Positions 48,532-58,608 are shown, numbered from the stretch's first letter. The stretch: DNA of 61,987 bases from CAZAAW01 sp964483325 (GCA_964483325.1 CAZAAW010000014.1:1-61987), one strand, 5' to 3'. The notes: generated by a model from the sequence alone, not told the origin. Program-made: numbers and translations.

Positions 48532-49440
48532 TCAGGTCTTGACGTTCATGGCGCTGCGCAGCCCATCGCTCATCAGGTTGAAGCAGACGGACGTCACGAA
48601 GATCATCAGGCCGGGCAGGACGGCATTGACCGGCGCCACGTAGACCGACTGGCGCAGGTTGCTCAGCATCAGGCCCCATTCCGCTTCCGGCGGGCTGACG
48701 CCGAGGCCGAGAAAGCTGAGGCCCGAGGCGATGACGATGGAGACGCTGATCAGGCTCGACGTGTAGACGAAGATCGGCCCGAAGACGTTCTTCAGGACAT
48801 GGCCGGCAAGCACCTGATGGCCGCGGGCACCGGTGGCGCGCGCCGCCTCGACGAAGTCCTGCGTGCGCACCTGCATCGTCACGCTTTCCGAGATGCGGGC
48901 GATCGACGGGATGAAGACCAGCGACAGCGAGATGAGGCCGTTGACCATGCCGCCGCCCAGCGCCCCCGACACCGCCACCGCCAGGAGGACGGAGGGAAAG
49001 GCGTAGAAGACGTCCATGGTGCGCATGATGGCGGTGTTGACCCAGCCGCCGGCAAAGCCGGCGAGGATGCCCAGGGCGCCGCCGATCAGCGTCGCGACCA
49101 GAACCGGGAGGAAGCCCATCAGGAGCGACAGGCGGCCGCCATAGATGATGCGGGTCAGGAGGTCGCGGCCGAGCTCGTCAGTGCCGAGGATGTGGCCCGG
49201 CGTGCCCGGCGGCTTCAGCCGCTGCACCATGCTGGTCTTGAACGGATCGGCGGGGGCGATCAGCGGCGCGAAGATCGCCGCCAGGACGATGATGGCAAGG
49301 ATGACGGCGCAGATGATCGTCACCGGATCGCGCGACAGGCGCCTGAGGACGCCGCCGAGGAAGGTGGCGGGGCGCCGGACGACCGCCGTGCCGTCCGCCG
49401 CGGCGGCCGGAGCGGTCATGTCGAGAGCTTTGTCGACCAT
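48532..49440 (-). CDS. ABC transporter permease, DppC type
   Basis: A 302-residue inner-membrane permease with about six helices and the family EAA loop near SVTMQVRTQDFVEAARATGA. The N-terminal phrase HILGTDELGRDLLTRIIYGG is diagnostic of DppC/OppC. The ATG at 49440 is preferred: GGAGG is 8 bases upstream and the dppB stop is two bases away (TGACATG), whereas the frame also opens at a GTG 18 bases earlier. Confidence 0.95.
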   Translation of the reverse strand: MVDKALDMTAPAAAADGTAVVRRPATFLGGVLRRLSRDPVTIICAVILAIIVLAAIFAPLIAPADPFKTSMVQRLKPPGTPGHILGTDELGRDLLTRIIYGGRLSLLMGFLPVLVATLIGGALGILAGFAGGWVNTAIMRTMDVFYAFPSVLLAVAVSGALGGGMVNGLISLSLVFIPSIARISESVTMQVRTQDFVEAARATGARGHQVLAGHVLKNVFGPIFVYTSSLISVSIVIASGLSFLGLGVSPPEAEWGLMLSNLRQSVYVAPVNAVLPGLMIFVTSVCFNLMSDGLRSAMNVKT

Positions 49441-49441
49441 G

Positions 49442-50401
49442 TCAGATGCCTCCGCCACGGGCGCGCTTGAAGCGCGGGTCGAACGCCATCTGCAGGAGGT
49501 CGACCAGGAGGTTGATCACCACGAAGAACAGCGCCAGCAGCAGCACCGTCCCCTGGATCACCGGCAGGTCGCGCATGAAGATCGCGTTGTTGAGGAGGTA
49601 GCCAGTCCCCGGCCAGGCGAAGACCGTCTCGACCAGGATGGAGCCGCCGAGGAGATGGGCGAATTGGAGGCCCATCACCGCCAGCACCGCCGGGGCGGCG
49701 TTCTTAGCGACATGGAGGAAGGTGCCGAGCGTGCGCAGGCCGCGGGCATGCAGCGCCTGGACGAATTCCTGCTGCAGCACCTCCGACACCGTCGACCTGA
49801 CGGAGCGGGCGATGATGCCGGCCGGCACCGTCGCCAGCGTGATCGTCGGCAGGATCAGGTGCGCCAGCTGGACGGAGAAGGAATCCTTCGACGGATCGCC
49901 CATGCCGGTCGCCGGCAGCACGCCGAGCTCGACGGCAAACACGACGATCAGCATCAGGCCGACCCAGTATTGCGGCACCGACATGCCGGCGATGCCGACC
50001 GAGCTGATGGCCCGGTCGGCAAGGCTGCCGACACGGTAGGCGGCGAGCGTTCCCAACCCGACGCCCATCACGCAGGCAAGCAGGATCGCCCCGCCGGCAA
50101 GCTTCAGCGTATTGACCATGGCCGGCAGCACCTCGCCGATCACCGGCCGGCGCGAGGCGAGCGACTGGCCGAAATCGCCGGTCGCCACATGCCACAGCCA
50201 CAGGAGGTACTGGACCGGCAGAGGCTTGTCGAAGCCGTAGGCGGCGCGGATCTCGTCCGCCAGCGCCGCCGGCGTGTTGTCGGGGATCATGGCGCTCGCC
50301 GGATCGCCCGGCGCCAGATAGACCAGCGCAAAGCAGATCAGCGACACGCCGATGACGATCGGCAGCACATAGAGAAGGCGGCGCAGCGAGAAGAGAAGCA
50401 T
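49442..50401 (-). CDS. ABC transporter permease, DppB type
   Basis: A 319-residue permease beginning LRRLLYVLPIVIGVSLICFA, with APGDPASAMIP, SVPQYWVGLMLIVVFAVELG, QEFVQALHARGL (EAA loop) and ETVFAWPGTGYLL. These are standard DppB/OppB features. It starts 5 bases after the binding-protein stop; the longer open frame above overlaps that gene. Confidence 0.95.
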   Translation of the reverse strand: MLLFSLRRLLYVLPIVIGVSLICFALVYLAPGDPASAMIPDNTPAALADEIRAAYGFDKPLPVQYLLWLWHVATGDFGQSLASRRPVIGEVLPAMVNTLKLAGGAILLACVMGVGLGTLAAYRVGSLADRAISSVGIAGMSVPQYWVGLMLIVVFAVELGVLPATGMGDPSKDSFSVQLAHLILPTITLATVPAGIIARSVRSTVSEVLQQEFVQALHARGLRTLGTFLHVAKNAAPAVLAVMGLQFAHLLGGSILVETVFAWPGTGYLLNNAIFMRDLPVIQGTVLLLALFFVVINLLVDLLQMAFDPRFKRARGGGI

Positions 50402-50406
50402 CGTCG

Positions 50407-52020
50407 CTAGGCCTCGATGTCGATGACCGCCAGGTCGACGTACCAGCTCTGCGGCGGGTTGAAGCCCTTCACCTTGTGCGCCAGGGCGCGCGGGTTGAGG
50501 TCGTGGACGACGAGCAGCCAGACGGCCTGGTCGACGATGTATTCGTGCAGCCGGGCGATGGCGGCATCGCGCTCCGCCGGCTCGAAGGCGAGCGTCGTCG
50601 CCTTGCCGAGCTCGTCGGCCTTGGGGTCGCTGTAGAGGGCCCAGTTGTTGCCGTTGGGCGGCGCGCGGTTCGACATCGTGACGCTGAGGAAGCCGAAATC
50701 GGGATCGGCGATGCCCCAGCTGTTGTTGAGGCCGTAGACGCCCTTGTTGTCGGCGCCGTCGGCGCGGTGGGCGCGGCGGGCGCGTAGCGATTCCCAGTCG
50801 ACCACCTCGATCGACACGTCGAAGCCGACGGCGTTGAGATTCTCCTGGACGAACTCGCTCATCGGCACCGGCTGCATCTGGCCGGAGCCGGCCTGCGAGG
50901 TGAGGAAGGTCACCTTGCAGGGCTTGTCGGGGCCGTAGCCGGCCTCGGCCAGGAGCCGCATCGCCTCGTCCGGGTCGTAGCGGACGTCGAAGGTCGGGTT
51001 GCCGAACCACGGGCTGCTGGTATCGACGAAACCCTTAGCCGGCTTTGCCATGCCGCCGAGGAACTGCACCAGCCCGTCACGGTCGATGGCGAGATTGGCC
51101 GCCTGGCGGACGCGGATGTCGAGGAAGGGCGAGTCCTCCGAAAAGCTCAGCCAGTACGGCCAGATATGTGGATAGACCTTGCTGTAGATGTCGATGCCGG
51201 ACTGCTGCAGGCGCGGCAGCGCGTCGGGCGGCGGCGCCTCGACCCAGTCGACCTGACCGGACAGCAGCGCCGCGACGCGGGTCGTCGCGTCGGGCATGGC
51301 GAACAGCGTCAGCCGGTCGACCTTGGGGATGCGGTCGGCGTTCCAGTGGTCGGGGTTCCTCAGCAGCTCGGCGCGCTCGCGCGGCACGAAGCTCTCCAGC
51401 TTGAAGGGTCCGGTGCCGGAGGGATGCTGGGCGAATTTCTGCCAGTCGCGCCCGACCGCCTCCCAGTGCGCCGGCGAGGACATGGCGATGTTGGCGACGC
51501 GATAGAAGAACATCGAGTCCGGCGCCGCCGTGGTGACGCTCACCGTGTAGTCGTCGATCTTGGCGTAGCCGGTGACGCCGACGAAATAGCTGCCGGCCAG
51601 CGTTGCCTGCGACTGGTCGAACTGCGGCGCATCCTTGTTGGTGAGCTTGTCGAGGTTCCAGATCACCGCATCGGCATTGAAGTCGGAGCCATCGTGGAAC
51701 TTGACGCCGCGGCGCAGGTAGAAGGTCCAGGTCGTCTGGGTGGCGTCGTCGACCTCGTAGCGCTCGGCGAGCGACGGGACGAGCTCGGCCGGCCGCTCGG
51801 TCTGGGTGAGGTCCCAGCGGAAGAGCGTGTCGTAGAGCGTGTAGCCGATGAAGCGGATGCCTTCGCCGCCCTGCGTCGCCTGCCCGGTGGTCAGCGGGAT
51901 GTCGCTGAGGGTCATCGCGACGCGCAGCACCTTTTCATCGGCGGCGGCTGCGATGCGCGGCAAGGCCGCCGGCAGCAGCACGGCCGCGGCACCCGCCTTG
52001 AGGAATGTACGTCGGTCCAT
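50407..52020 (-). CDS. ABC transporter substrate-binding protein, peptide/opine/nickel family 5, Tat-exported
   Basis: A 537-residue family 5 receptor. MDRRTFLKAGAAAVLLPAAL is a Tat signal, cleaved near IAAAADE. Family phrases are LVPSLAERYEVDD, GVKFHDGSDFNADAVIWNLD, HPSGTGPFKLESF, NPDHWNAD and RQAANLAIDRDGLVQFL. The ATG at 52020 has GGAG 7 bases upstream. First gene of a seven-gene operon (receptor, two permeases, two ATPases, amidase, small partner). The ligand is probably an amide or peptide. Confidence 0.95.
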   Translation of the reverse strand: MDRRTFLKAGAAAVLLPAALPRIAAAADEKVLRVAMTLSDIPLTTGQATQGGEGIRFIGYTLYDTLFRWDLTQTERPAELVPSLAERYEVDDATQTTWTFYLRRGVKFHDGSDFNADAVIWNLDKLTNKDAPQFDQSQATLAGSYFVGVTGYAKIDDYTVSVTTAAPDSMFFYRVANIAMSSPAHWEAVGRDWQKFAQHPSGTGPFKLESFVPRERAELLRNPDHWNADRIPKVDRLTLFAMPDATTRVAALLSGQVDWVEAPPPDALPRLQQSGIDIYSKVYPHIWPYWLSFSEDSPFLDIRVRQAANLAIDRDGLVQFLGGMAKPAKGFVDTSSPWFGNPTFDVRYDPDEAMRLLAEAGYGPDKPCKVTFLTSQAGSGQMQPVPMSEFVQENLNAVGFDVSIEVVDWESLRARRAHRADGADNKGVYGLNNSWGIADPDFGFLSVTMSNRAPPNGNNWALYSDPKADELGKATTLAFEPAERDAAIARLHEYIVDQAVWLLVVHDLNPRALAHKVKGFNPPQSWYVDLAVIDIEA

Positions 52021-52376
52021 GGATGATCTCCGTCGAGGCATGCCGGATGTCCGGCCCTTTGCCAGGAGGGGAGCAAGGTGCGTGCCAAGTCGGACGCCTT
52101 CTCCCGAGGGGATCGGGGAGCAGTGAGCCGCACCGCGCCGCGCATCAAACGCTGGGCAGGCGATTAGTTTGCCGGCATCGCAGTGTTAAGCGGCGGCTTT
52201 ACGGGCCGGCCGCTGCGGGCCGCCCGTCTCCTGCGGCGGAAGCATGGCCGCCGGCTTTCCGCGGCGTGGCTGCCGCGCCGCCGGCAGGGCACGGAATTTG
52301 CTGACCGTCCGCCATGCTCCCCGCCCTGCCGCCAGGCCCGGGCGGCGGAGCGGACATCTCAGCTAAGGAGAGATCA
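52021..52376. other. Divergent promoter region of the ABC operon and alpha/beta hydrolase
   Basis: 356 bases with no gene. It must contain both promoters. I see no clear operator or consensus promoter. Confidence 0.5.
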
Positions 52377-53189
52377 ATGGCGAGCCACATCCACGGGCCC
52401 CTCTATTACGAGCGCGCCGGCCGCACCGGGCCGGTCCTGGCGTTCGTGCATCCGAACCCGATGGATCAGTCGTGCTGGTTATTCCAGATGGCGCATCTGT
52501 CGACCTGGTACCGGTGCATGGCCATCGACATTCCCGGCTACGGCCGGTCCCCGAAGGCCGATGCCGGCCTGACGATGGAAGATATGGCAGAAGCCTGCTG
52601 GGAGGCGATCGACGAGGCCTTCCCCGGCGAACCGGCGATCCTCGCCGGCTGTTCGGTGGGCTCGTCGATCGTACCCCACATGCACAATCTCCGCCCGCAG
52701 CAGACCAAGGCGATCGTCGTCTGCGGCACCGGCTACAATCCGAAGAAGGAGTTCGCGCCGCGGCGCATCAAGGCCTACAGCGAACAGGGCATCGGCTTCC
52801 GCTGGGACTATGTGTTCCAGGACCTCAGCGCCAGCTTCCGCGCGACGCCGCTGGCGCATTATTTCGCCAACCTTTTCGCCGAGCGGAACGACTATGCCGA
52901 TGTCGAGACGATCATCTACCAGTTCGAGGCGCTGATGCGCCCCGACCCGGACGGGCATCACGACAAGATCGCCTGCCCGATGATCATCCTCAGCGGCAGC
53001 GAGGATTCGGCGCACCAGTCGGCCTACGACCTCAAGGCGCGGGTGAAGGACTGCGAGATGCGGGTGCTGCCGGGCGCCGGCCATGCCTGCCAGCTGGAGC
53101 AGCCCTGGCTGTTCGACCGGCTGATGATCGAGTTCCTCGACAAGCACGGCCTGTTCCCGCAGGGACCGTCGCCGCTTCCTTCCTTCTAG
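52377..53189 (+). CDS. Alpha/beta hydrolase
   Basis: A 270-residue alpha/beta-fold hydrolase. The strand LAFVHPNPMDQSCW precedes the oxyanion region and AGCSVGSSIV holds the nucleophile serine; the acid and His are probably in SGSEDSAHQ and PGAGHACQLEQPW. The ATG at 52377 has AAGGAGA 6 bases upstream. It is divergent from the ABC/amidase operon, so an ester or amide in the same pathway may be its substrate. Confidence 0.88.
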   Translation: MASHIHGPLYYERAGRTGPVLAFVHPNPMDQSCWLFQMAHLSTWYRCMAIDIPGYGRSPKADAGLTMEDMAEACWEAIDEAFPGEPAILAGCSVGSSIVPHMHNLRPQQTKAIVVCGTGYNPKKEFAPRRIKAYSEQGIGFRWDYVFQDLSASFRATPLAHYFANLFAERNDYADVETIIYQFEALMRPDPDGHHDKIACPMIILSGSEDSAHQSAYDLKARVKDCEMRVLPGAGHACQLEQPWLFDRLMIEFLDKHGLFPQGPSPLPSF

Positions 53190-53235
53190 ACCCTGCTTCC
53201 TGCCGGCGCGCCCCCCGCCGCCGGCAGGAGCCTCA

Positions 53236-54447
53236 TCACGTCCGCCGCCGCCGCGACGCCAGCCCGAAGATGAGGCCGGAGCCGAGCATCAGGGCGGCGT
53301 TGAGCAGCAGCGCTCCGGCGCTGCCGATGCCGGTGAAGTCGAACAGCAGCCCAACGAGGATCGGCGCCAGCACATAGCCGGTGTCGCCCACGGCGCGCTG
53401 CAGGCCGATGGCCGGCCCGTAGAGCCCCGGCGGCACATGGTTGGCGAGCGCAGCCGCCACCGACGGGCCGTTGAAGCCGGCGGCGATGCCGAGCAGCACC
53501 ATGCCGCACCAGAAGCCCGCCTGGCTGCCGCTGAGGGCGACGAGGGCAAGAGCGGCCGCCGTCAGCAGCGTCGAATAGACGGTGACGGTACGCGCCCCGT
53601 AGCGGTCGATCGCCGGGCCGACCACCACCAGCATGAGGAAATTGGCGACCGAGATCACCGACAGGGCGATGCCGATGAGGTCGACCGAAAGATGCAGCGT
53701 GTCCTCGCCGAGCAGCGGAATGAGCAGCCATTGCGATCCGGTGCGGGTGAAGAAGACGCCGAAGGTGATGAGGCAGAGGAGCAGGAAGGGCAATTGCGTC
53801 AGCAGGCCGGCGACGGAGACCGGCGGGCCGCTTTGCGGCGCTGCGGCGGGATCCGGCGGATCGTCCTCCGGCTCCTCGAAGGCGAGGAGCGCGAACAGGA
53901 AGCCGGCGGCGCCGACCGCGGCGAAGGCCCAGAAGGGCGCCGCATAGCCCCAGCGGCTGGCGAGAAAGCCGCCGATCGCCGGGCCGATGCCGGCGCCGAG
54001 CAGCAGCGACGCCTGGTAGAGCGCCAGCATCCGGCCGCGCTCGCCGGGCCGGGTGACCTGCACCAGCACAGTCGCCGAGACTGTCATGTAGATGCCGGAG
54101 CCGACCCCCTGCACGAAGCGCCAGGCAAGCAGCGCCTCGAAGCTCGTCGCCAGCGCCGCGCCGGCGGCGCCGATGGCGATCAGCGCCGGCCCGAGGCAGA
54201 GAAAAGGGCGGCGGCCGAAGCGCTCCGACAAGATGCCGGCCGGCACGTTGGAGACGAGCCGGCCGATGCCGAACAGCGTGATCATCATGCCGAGAAAGGT
54301 GCCGCTCGCCCCGAATTCGCGGGCATAGAGCGACAGCATCGGCGCGACGATGCCCATGCCGGTCATGACCAGGACCATGAGCACCAGCAGAGGCACGAGC
54401 TGCGGCCTCCGCAGGATGACGGTTGCGTAAGTCGTCTGGCTGGGCAT
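53236..54447 (-). CDS. MFS transporter
   Basis: A 403-residue 12-helix transporter. The MFS signature between helices 2 and 3 is AGILSERFGRRPFLCLGP, and the central loop (EEPEDDPPDPAAAPQSGPP) is acidic. The ATG at 54447 has GAGG 5 bases upstream. The pattern suggests a drug- or metabolite-efflux-type (DHA1) carrier. Divergent from the ComJ-like gene. The substrate is unknown. Confidence 0.9.
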   Translation of the reverse strand: MPSQTTYATVILRRPQLVPLLVLMVLVMTGMGIVAPMLSLYAREFGASGTFLGMMITLFGIGRLVSNVPAGILSERFGRRPFLCLGPALIAIGAAGAALATSFEALLAWRFVQGVGSGIYMTVSATVLVQVTRPGERGRMLALYQASLLLGAGIGPAIGGFLASRWGYAAPFWAFAAVGAAGFLFALLAFEEPEDDPPDPAAAPQSGPPVSVAGLLTQLPFLLLCLITFGVFFTRTGSQWLLIPLLGEDTLHLSVDLIGIALSVISVANFLMLVVVGPAIDRYGARTVTVYSTLLTAAALALVALSGSQAGFWCGMVLLGIAAGFNGPSVAAALANHVPPGLYGPAIGLQRAVGDTGYVLAPILVGLLFDFTGIGSAGALLLNAALMLGSGLIFGLASRRRRT

Positions 54448-54680
54448 CAACACCTCGATTAACAGGCCGCATCGGTACGCCCCTGTTTTGCAAGGCAGAT
54501 GCCACCGCGCCGCGCCGGAGGACGCCGGCCGGCCGGATCGCCTTCAGGGGAGGCAGAAGCTGCCCAGATGAGCGCCGGTGGGGATGCGGCCGCGCCGAAG
54601 GTCCGGCGGCTGCTATGATGCCGCTACACGCAATGTGCTTGGCGGGCCTGGCCCAGACAGCGGAGCCGGGGAGATCAGGG

Positions 54681-55148
54681 ATGATGCTGGCGGATTTCCC
54701 GCTGTCGATCGACTACGCGCAGGTGCTGGTCCAGGCCGACGGTCCCACGACCGCCCTTCTGTGGACCGACGCGCATGTGGCGCAGGGCTTCGCCTGGTCA
54801 GAGCGGCTCGTCGCCTTCGGCGTGCCGGATCACGACGGCGCGTGCCGGATGGAGGTCGAGCTGGCGCCCTTCGCCGGACCGGACCCGCAGGCGCTATGGG
54901 CGGTGCAGGTGCCGTTCTCCGTCACCGGGCCGCTGCAGGTCGGCACGCTTTTCGCGACGCGCGGCGTCCTGGTGCCGAACGGCAGCTACAACCTCATCTA
55001 TCAGGCCTTCCCCGGCAGGAACGACTATGCCTATGTCCTGCGGCTGACCTTCTCGCAGAGCGACGCGCCGCAGTTCCGCATCCTCAAGAGAGGCGGCGAC
55101 ATCACCGCCGCGACGGTGCTGCGCCGCGATGCCGAACCGGCGCAGTAG
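54681..55148 (+). CDS. ComJ-like protein (competence protein J family)
   Basis: A 155-residue protein. LSIDYAQVLVQ, LLWTDAHVAQGFAWSERLVA, VQVPFSVTGPLQVGTLF and VPNGSYNLIYQAFPG follow the layout of Bacillus ComJ, the inhibitor of the NucA/ComI nuclease. No NucA-like nuclease gene is seen beside it. Start at 54681 is the most likely, with GGAG upstream; an ATG at 54618 is also open. In Gram-negatives this family is mostly uncharacterised and might act as an immunity or sensing protein. Confidence 0.72.
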   Translation: MMLADFPLSIDYAQVLVQADGPTTALLWTDAHVAQGFAWSERLVAFGVPDHDGACRMEVELAPFAGPDPQALWAVQVPFSVTGPLQVGTLFATRGVLVPNGSYNLIYQAFPGRNDYAYVLRLTFSQSDAPQFRILKRGGDITAATVLRRDAEPAQ

Positions 55149-55157
55149 CGCGCGCGG

Positions 55158-55553
<396 letters not shown>

Positions 55554-55601
55554 CGACATGCTCCCTGCGTTGGACGCCGGCGCGCCGGCGGCCTTTCCGA
55601 G

Positions 55602-56339
55602 ATGACCATGGCACAGAATATCTATGACGATCCCGCCTTCTTCGCCGGCTACAGCCAGCTTCCCCGCCAGGTGGAGGGGCTGGACGGCGCACCGGAATGG
55701 CCGGCCATCCGCCGCATGCTGCCGGATGTGGCGGGCAAGCGCGTCGCCGATCTCGGCTGCGGCTTCGGCTGGGCGTCGCGCTGGTTTCGCCAGCAAGGCG
55801 CCGCCTCGGTGCTCGGCCTCGACCTGTCGCAGAACATGATCGCCCGGGCGCGCGCCTGGACCGACGATCCCGGCATCGTCTACCGCATCGCCGATCTCGA
55901 CACGCTGGAGCTGCCCGAGGCCCCCTTCGACCTGGTCTACAGCGCCCTCGCCTTTCACTACGTCGCGGATTTCCGGCGCCTGATCCGGACGATCGCCATG
56001 GCGCTGGTGCCCGGCGGCGCTCTGGTCTTCATCATCGAACACCCGATCTTCATGGCCGCCGCCAACCCGCGCTGGCTGCTGGACGAGGACGGCCGCAGGA
56101 CCTGGCCGGTCAATGGCTATGCGATGGAGGGCGAACGCCGCACGGACTGGTTCGTCAAAGGCGTCGTGAAGCACCACCGCACCCTCGCCACGACGCTCAA
56201 CACGCTGATCGGGACGGGCTTCGACCTGCGCCAAATCGAGGAATTCGCGCCGACGCCCGGGCAGGTCGAGGCGATGCCGGCGCTGGCCCAGGAACTGGAG
56301 CGGCCGACGCTGCTGCTTGTGTCGGCCGTCCGGAGATGA
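55602..56339 (+). CDS. Class I SAM-dependent methyltransferase
   Basis: A 245-residue protein with motif I VADLGCGFGWASRWF, the acidic strand VLGLDLSQNMI, and the UbiE-like PFDLVYSALAFHYVADF. The C-terminal part (HPIFMAAANPRWLLDEDGRR, VKHHRTLATTLNTLIGTGF) is shared with many unassigned alphaproteobacterial methyltransferases. Start is 55602 or 55608. The substrate is not predictable. Confidence 0.9.
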   Translation: MTMAQNIYDDPAFFAGYSQLPRQVEGLDGAPEWPAIRRMLPDVAGKRVADLGCGFGWASRWFRQQGAASVLGLDLSQNMIARARAWTDDPGIVYRIADLDTLELPEAPFDLVYSALAFHYVADFRRLIRTIAMALVPGGALVFIIEHPIFMAAANPRWLLDEDGRRTWPVNGYAMEGERRTDWFVKGVVKHHRTLATTLNTLIGTGFDLRQIEEFAPTPGQVEAMPALAQELERPTLLLVSAVRR

Positions 56340-56428
56340 CCGCCGCCCCGTCAGCCGGCGATCGCCCGTGACATCGGCAGGCGAAAGGCGACATTCTCCC
56401 CCGTAGGAAAAGGAGCAGCGGGCAAGCC

Positions 56429-57853
56429 ATGGCGGATGTGTTCAGGCCGGTGACGTCCCTTCTCATCGGCGTCGGCCTGCTGCTTGTCGGCGCCGGGCTG
56501 CTGCAGACCGTCGTCCCGCTGCGCGGCGCCGCCGAGGCGTTCAGCGTCGCCGAACTCGGCGCCCTCGGCTCGGCCTATTATGTCGGCTTCGTCCTGGGCT
56601 GCCTGGCCGGGCCTTTCGTCATCCTGCGCTCCGGCCATATCCGCGCCTTCGCGGCGATGATCGCCCTGGCGACCGCCACGGCGCTGATCCTGCCGCTGGC
56701 GGTGGCGCCCTGGCCGTGGATCCTGCTGCGCGCCGTGATGGGCGCCTGCCTGGCCGGGCTCTATCTGGTCATCGAGAGCTGGCTCAACGACCGCGCCACC
56801 AACGAGACGCGCGGCCTCGTCTTCTCCAGCTACATCGTCGTCAACTTCGTCGCCCTTGCCGGCGGCCAGATGCTGACCACCGTCGGCGAGATCGCCGGCT
56901 TCCAGCTCTTCGTCATCGGCGCCCTGTCGATCGTCCTTGCCACGATCCCGGTGGTGCTGACGCGCTCGGCGCAGCCGGCACCGATCGCCCTGGTGCGCTT
57001 CCGGCCGCGCGAGCTCTATGCCCGCTCGCCGGTCGGCATGGTCGGCGTCACGCTGATCGGCCTCGCCACCGGCTCGTTCTGGTCGCTCGGCACCATCTTC
57101 GCCACCGGGCGCGGCCTGTCGCCCAACGACGCGGCGATCTTCATGACCATCGCCGTCATTGGCGGCGCGGCGCTGCAATGGCCGCTCGGCCATTATTCCG
57201 ACCGCCTCGACCGGCGCCGCGTCCTCCTCGGCATCCTCGTCGTCGCCGCCGTCGTCGGCGTCGCCGCGGCGCTGCTGCCGCTCGGCCGGACAGCGCTCCT
57301 CGTCCTTGCCGCCTTCATCGGCGCGACGCTGCTGCCCGCCTATGCCATCGCCGCCGCCCACGCCTATGATCATGCCGACCGGCAGGCCTATGTCGAGACC
57401 TCGGCCGGCCTTCTCCTCGCCAACGGCTTCGGCTCGGCCATCGGCCCCATCGCCGCGTCGCTGCTGATGGGCCTTGCCGGCCCGGGCGGCCTTTTCGCCT
57501 TCACGGCGCTCGTCCAGGCCGCTCTCGCCGGCTTCATCCTCTGGCGCCTGCGCCAGCGGGGCGCGCCGGCGCCGGAAGGAAGAGTGGACTTCGACCTCGG
57601 CGCCACGGCCCAGCTCGGCGCCGTCCTGACGCCGGAACCGCTCGACCCGGCCGACCCCAATGTCGGCGTGCCCGAACCATCACCGCCCGCCGCGACGGCG
57701 GAGAGCGCCGACGGCACCGAACCGGCCGCCCCACCGGACACGCCAGCCACCGCCGACATCGACGAACCGCCAGCGGACACGGCCGATGCCACATCCGAAG
57801 CAAGCGACGTCGGCCAAGACGATGCGCTGCACGATACGCCGCCGCGCCAATAG
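56429..57853 (+). CDS. MFS transporter with acidic Pro/Ala/Thr-rich tail
   Basis: A 474-residue protein. Residues 1-395 form 12 helices of a YcaD-like MFS carrier (GSAYYVGFVLGCLAGPFVI; HYSDRLDRRRVLLGILVVAA). The last 75 or so residues are a cytoplasmic low-complexity tail rich in Pro, Ala, Thr, Asp and Glu (for example AAPPDTPATADIDEPPADTA), absent from typical members. Function of the tail unknown. Confidence 0.9.
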   Translation: MADVFRPVTSLLIGVGLLLVGAGLLQTVVPLRGAAEAFSVAELGALGSAYYVGFVLGCLAGPFVILRSGHIRAFAAMIALATATALILPLAVAPWPWILLRAVMGACLAGLYLVIESWLNDRATNETRGLVFSSYIVVNFVALAGGQMLTTVGEIAGFQLFVIGALSIVLATIPVVLTRSAQPAPIALVRFRPRELYARSPVGMVGVTLIGLATGSFWSLGTIFATGRGLSPNDAAIFMTIAVIGGAALQWPLGHYSDRLDRRRVLLGILVVAAVVGVAAALLPLGRTALLVLAAFIGATLLPAYAIAAAHAYDHADRQAYVETSAGLLLANGFGSAIGPIAASLLMGLAGPGGLFAFTALVQAALAGFILWRLRQRGAPAPEGRVDFDLGATAQLGAVLTPEPLDPADPNVGVPEPSPPAATAESADGTEPAAPPDTPATADIDEPPADTADATSEASDVGQDDALHDTPPRQ

Positions 57854-57925
57854 GGCAGACGAAGTGTCCACGTCTTCTTCAGATTACGCCGCGGCCAGCC
57901 GGGGCATGCGAAAAGGTCCCACCGG

Positions 57926-58608
57926 ATGAGCAGGAGCATTCTCCACGTCGTCAGCAATGTCGCCCATTATGCCGACCTCTCGGAGCCGACCGGCCTGTGG
58001 CTGTCGGAGCTGACGCATGCCTGGGACATCTTCGCCGCGAGGGGTTTCCAGCAGCGCATCGTCAGCCGAAGGGCGACGCCTCGCCGCTCGAGCCGCGCAC
58101 CTTGAAATGGCCGCTTCTGGACGCCTCGGCCAGGGCGTGGCTCGCCGACGGGGAGCGCATGGCGCTGCTGTCCTCGACCGCCAGCCCGGACGAGATCGAC
58201 CCGGCCGACTACGACGCGATCTACTTCACCGGCGGCCACGCCGTGATGTGGGATTTCCCCGACAGCGAGGGGCTGCAACGGATCACGCGCGCCATATGGG
58301 AGCGCGGCGGCATCGTCTCCTCGGTCTGCCACGGCTATTGCGGCCTCCTCAACACGACCCTGTCGGACGGCAGCCGCCTCGTCGCCGGCAAGCATCTCAC
58401 CGGCTTCTCCTGGCGGGAAGAAATCCTGGCCGGGGTGGCAGCAAAGATGCCCTACAACGCCGAGGAAGAAATGAAACGGCGCGGTGCGCTCTACGAGAAG
58501 GCGCTTCTGCCCTTCGTCTCCAAGACCACCATCGACGGCCGCCTGGTGACCGGCCAGAACCCATGGTCCGCCAAGGCAACGGCCCGAAGGGTGGCAGCGC
58601 TGCTCTGA
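57926..58608 (+). pseudogene. DJ-1/PfpI family protein broken by a frameshift near 58065
   Basis: Frame 1 from ATG 57926 reads SRSILHVVSNVAHYADLSEP and ends RGFQQRIVS before going out of frame. A second frame continues with SPLEPRTLKWPLLDASARAW, YDAIYFTGGHAVMWDFPDSE and the elbow IVSSVCHGYCGLLNTTLSDG to the stop at 58608. One missing C in the run at GTCAGCCGAAG (58061-58070) would join them as RIVSPKGDASPLEPR, giving about 227 residues, the normal length of this glyoxalase/amidotransferase-like family. Either a decayed gene or a one-base consensus error. Confidence 0.85.

Noticed and set aside
47425..49470. A 681-codon open frame on the plus strand
   Set aside because: Antisense to the ABC ATPase and permease genes; biased composition only.
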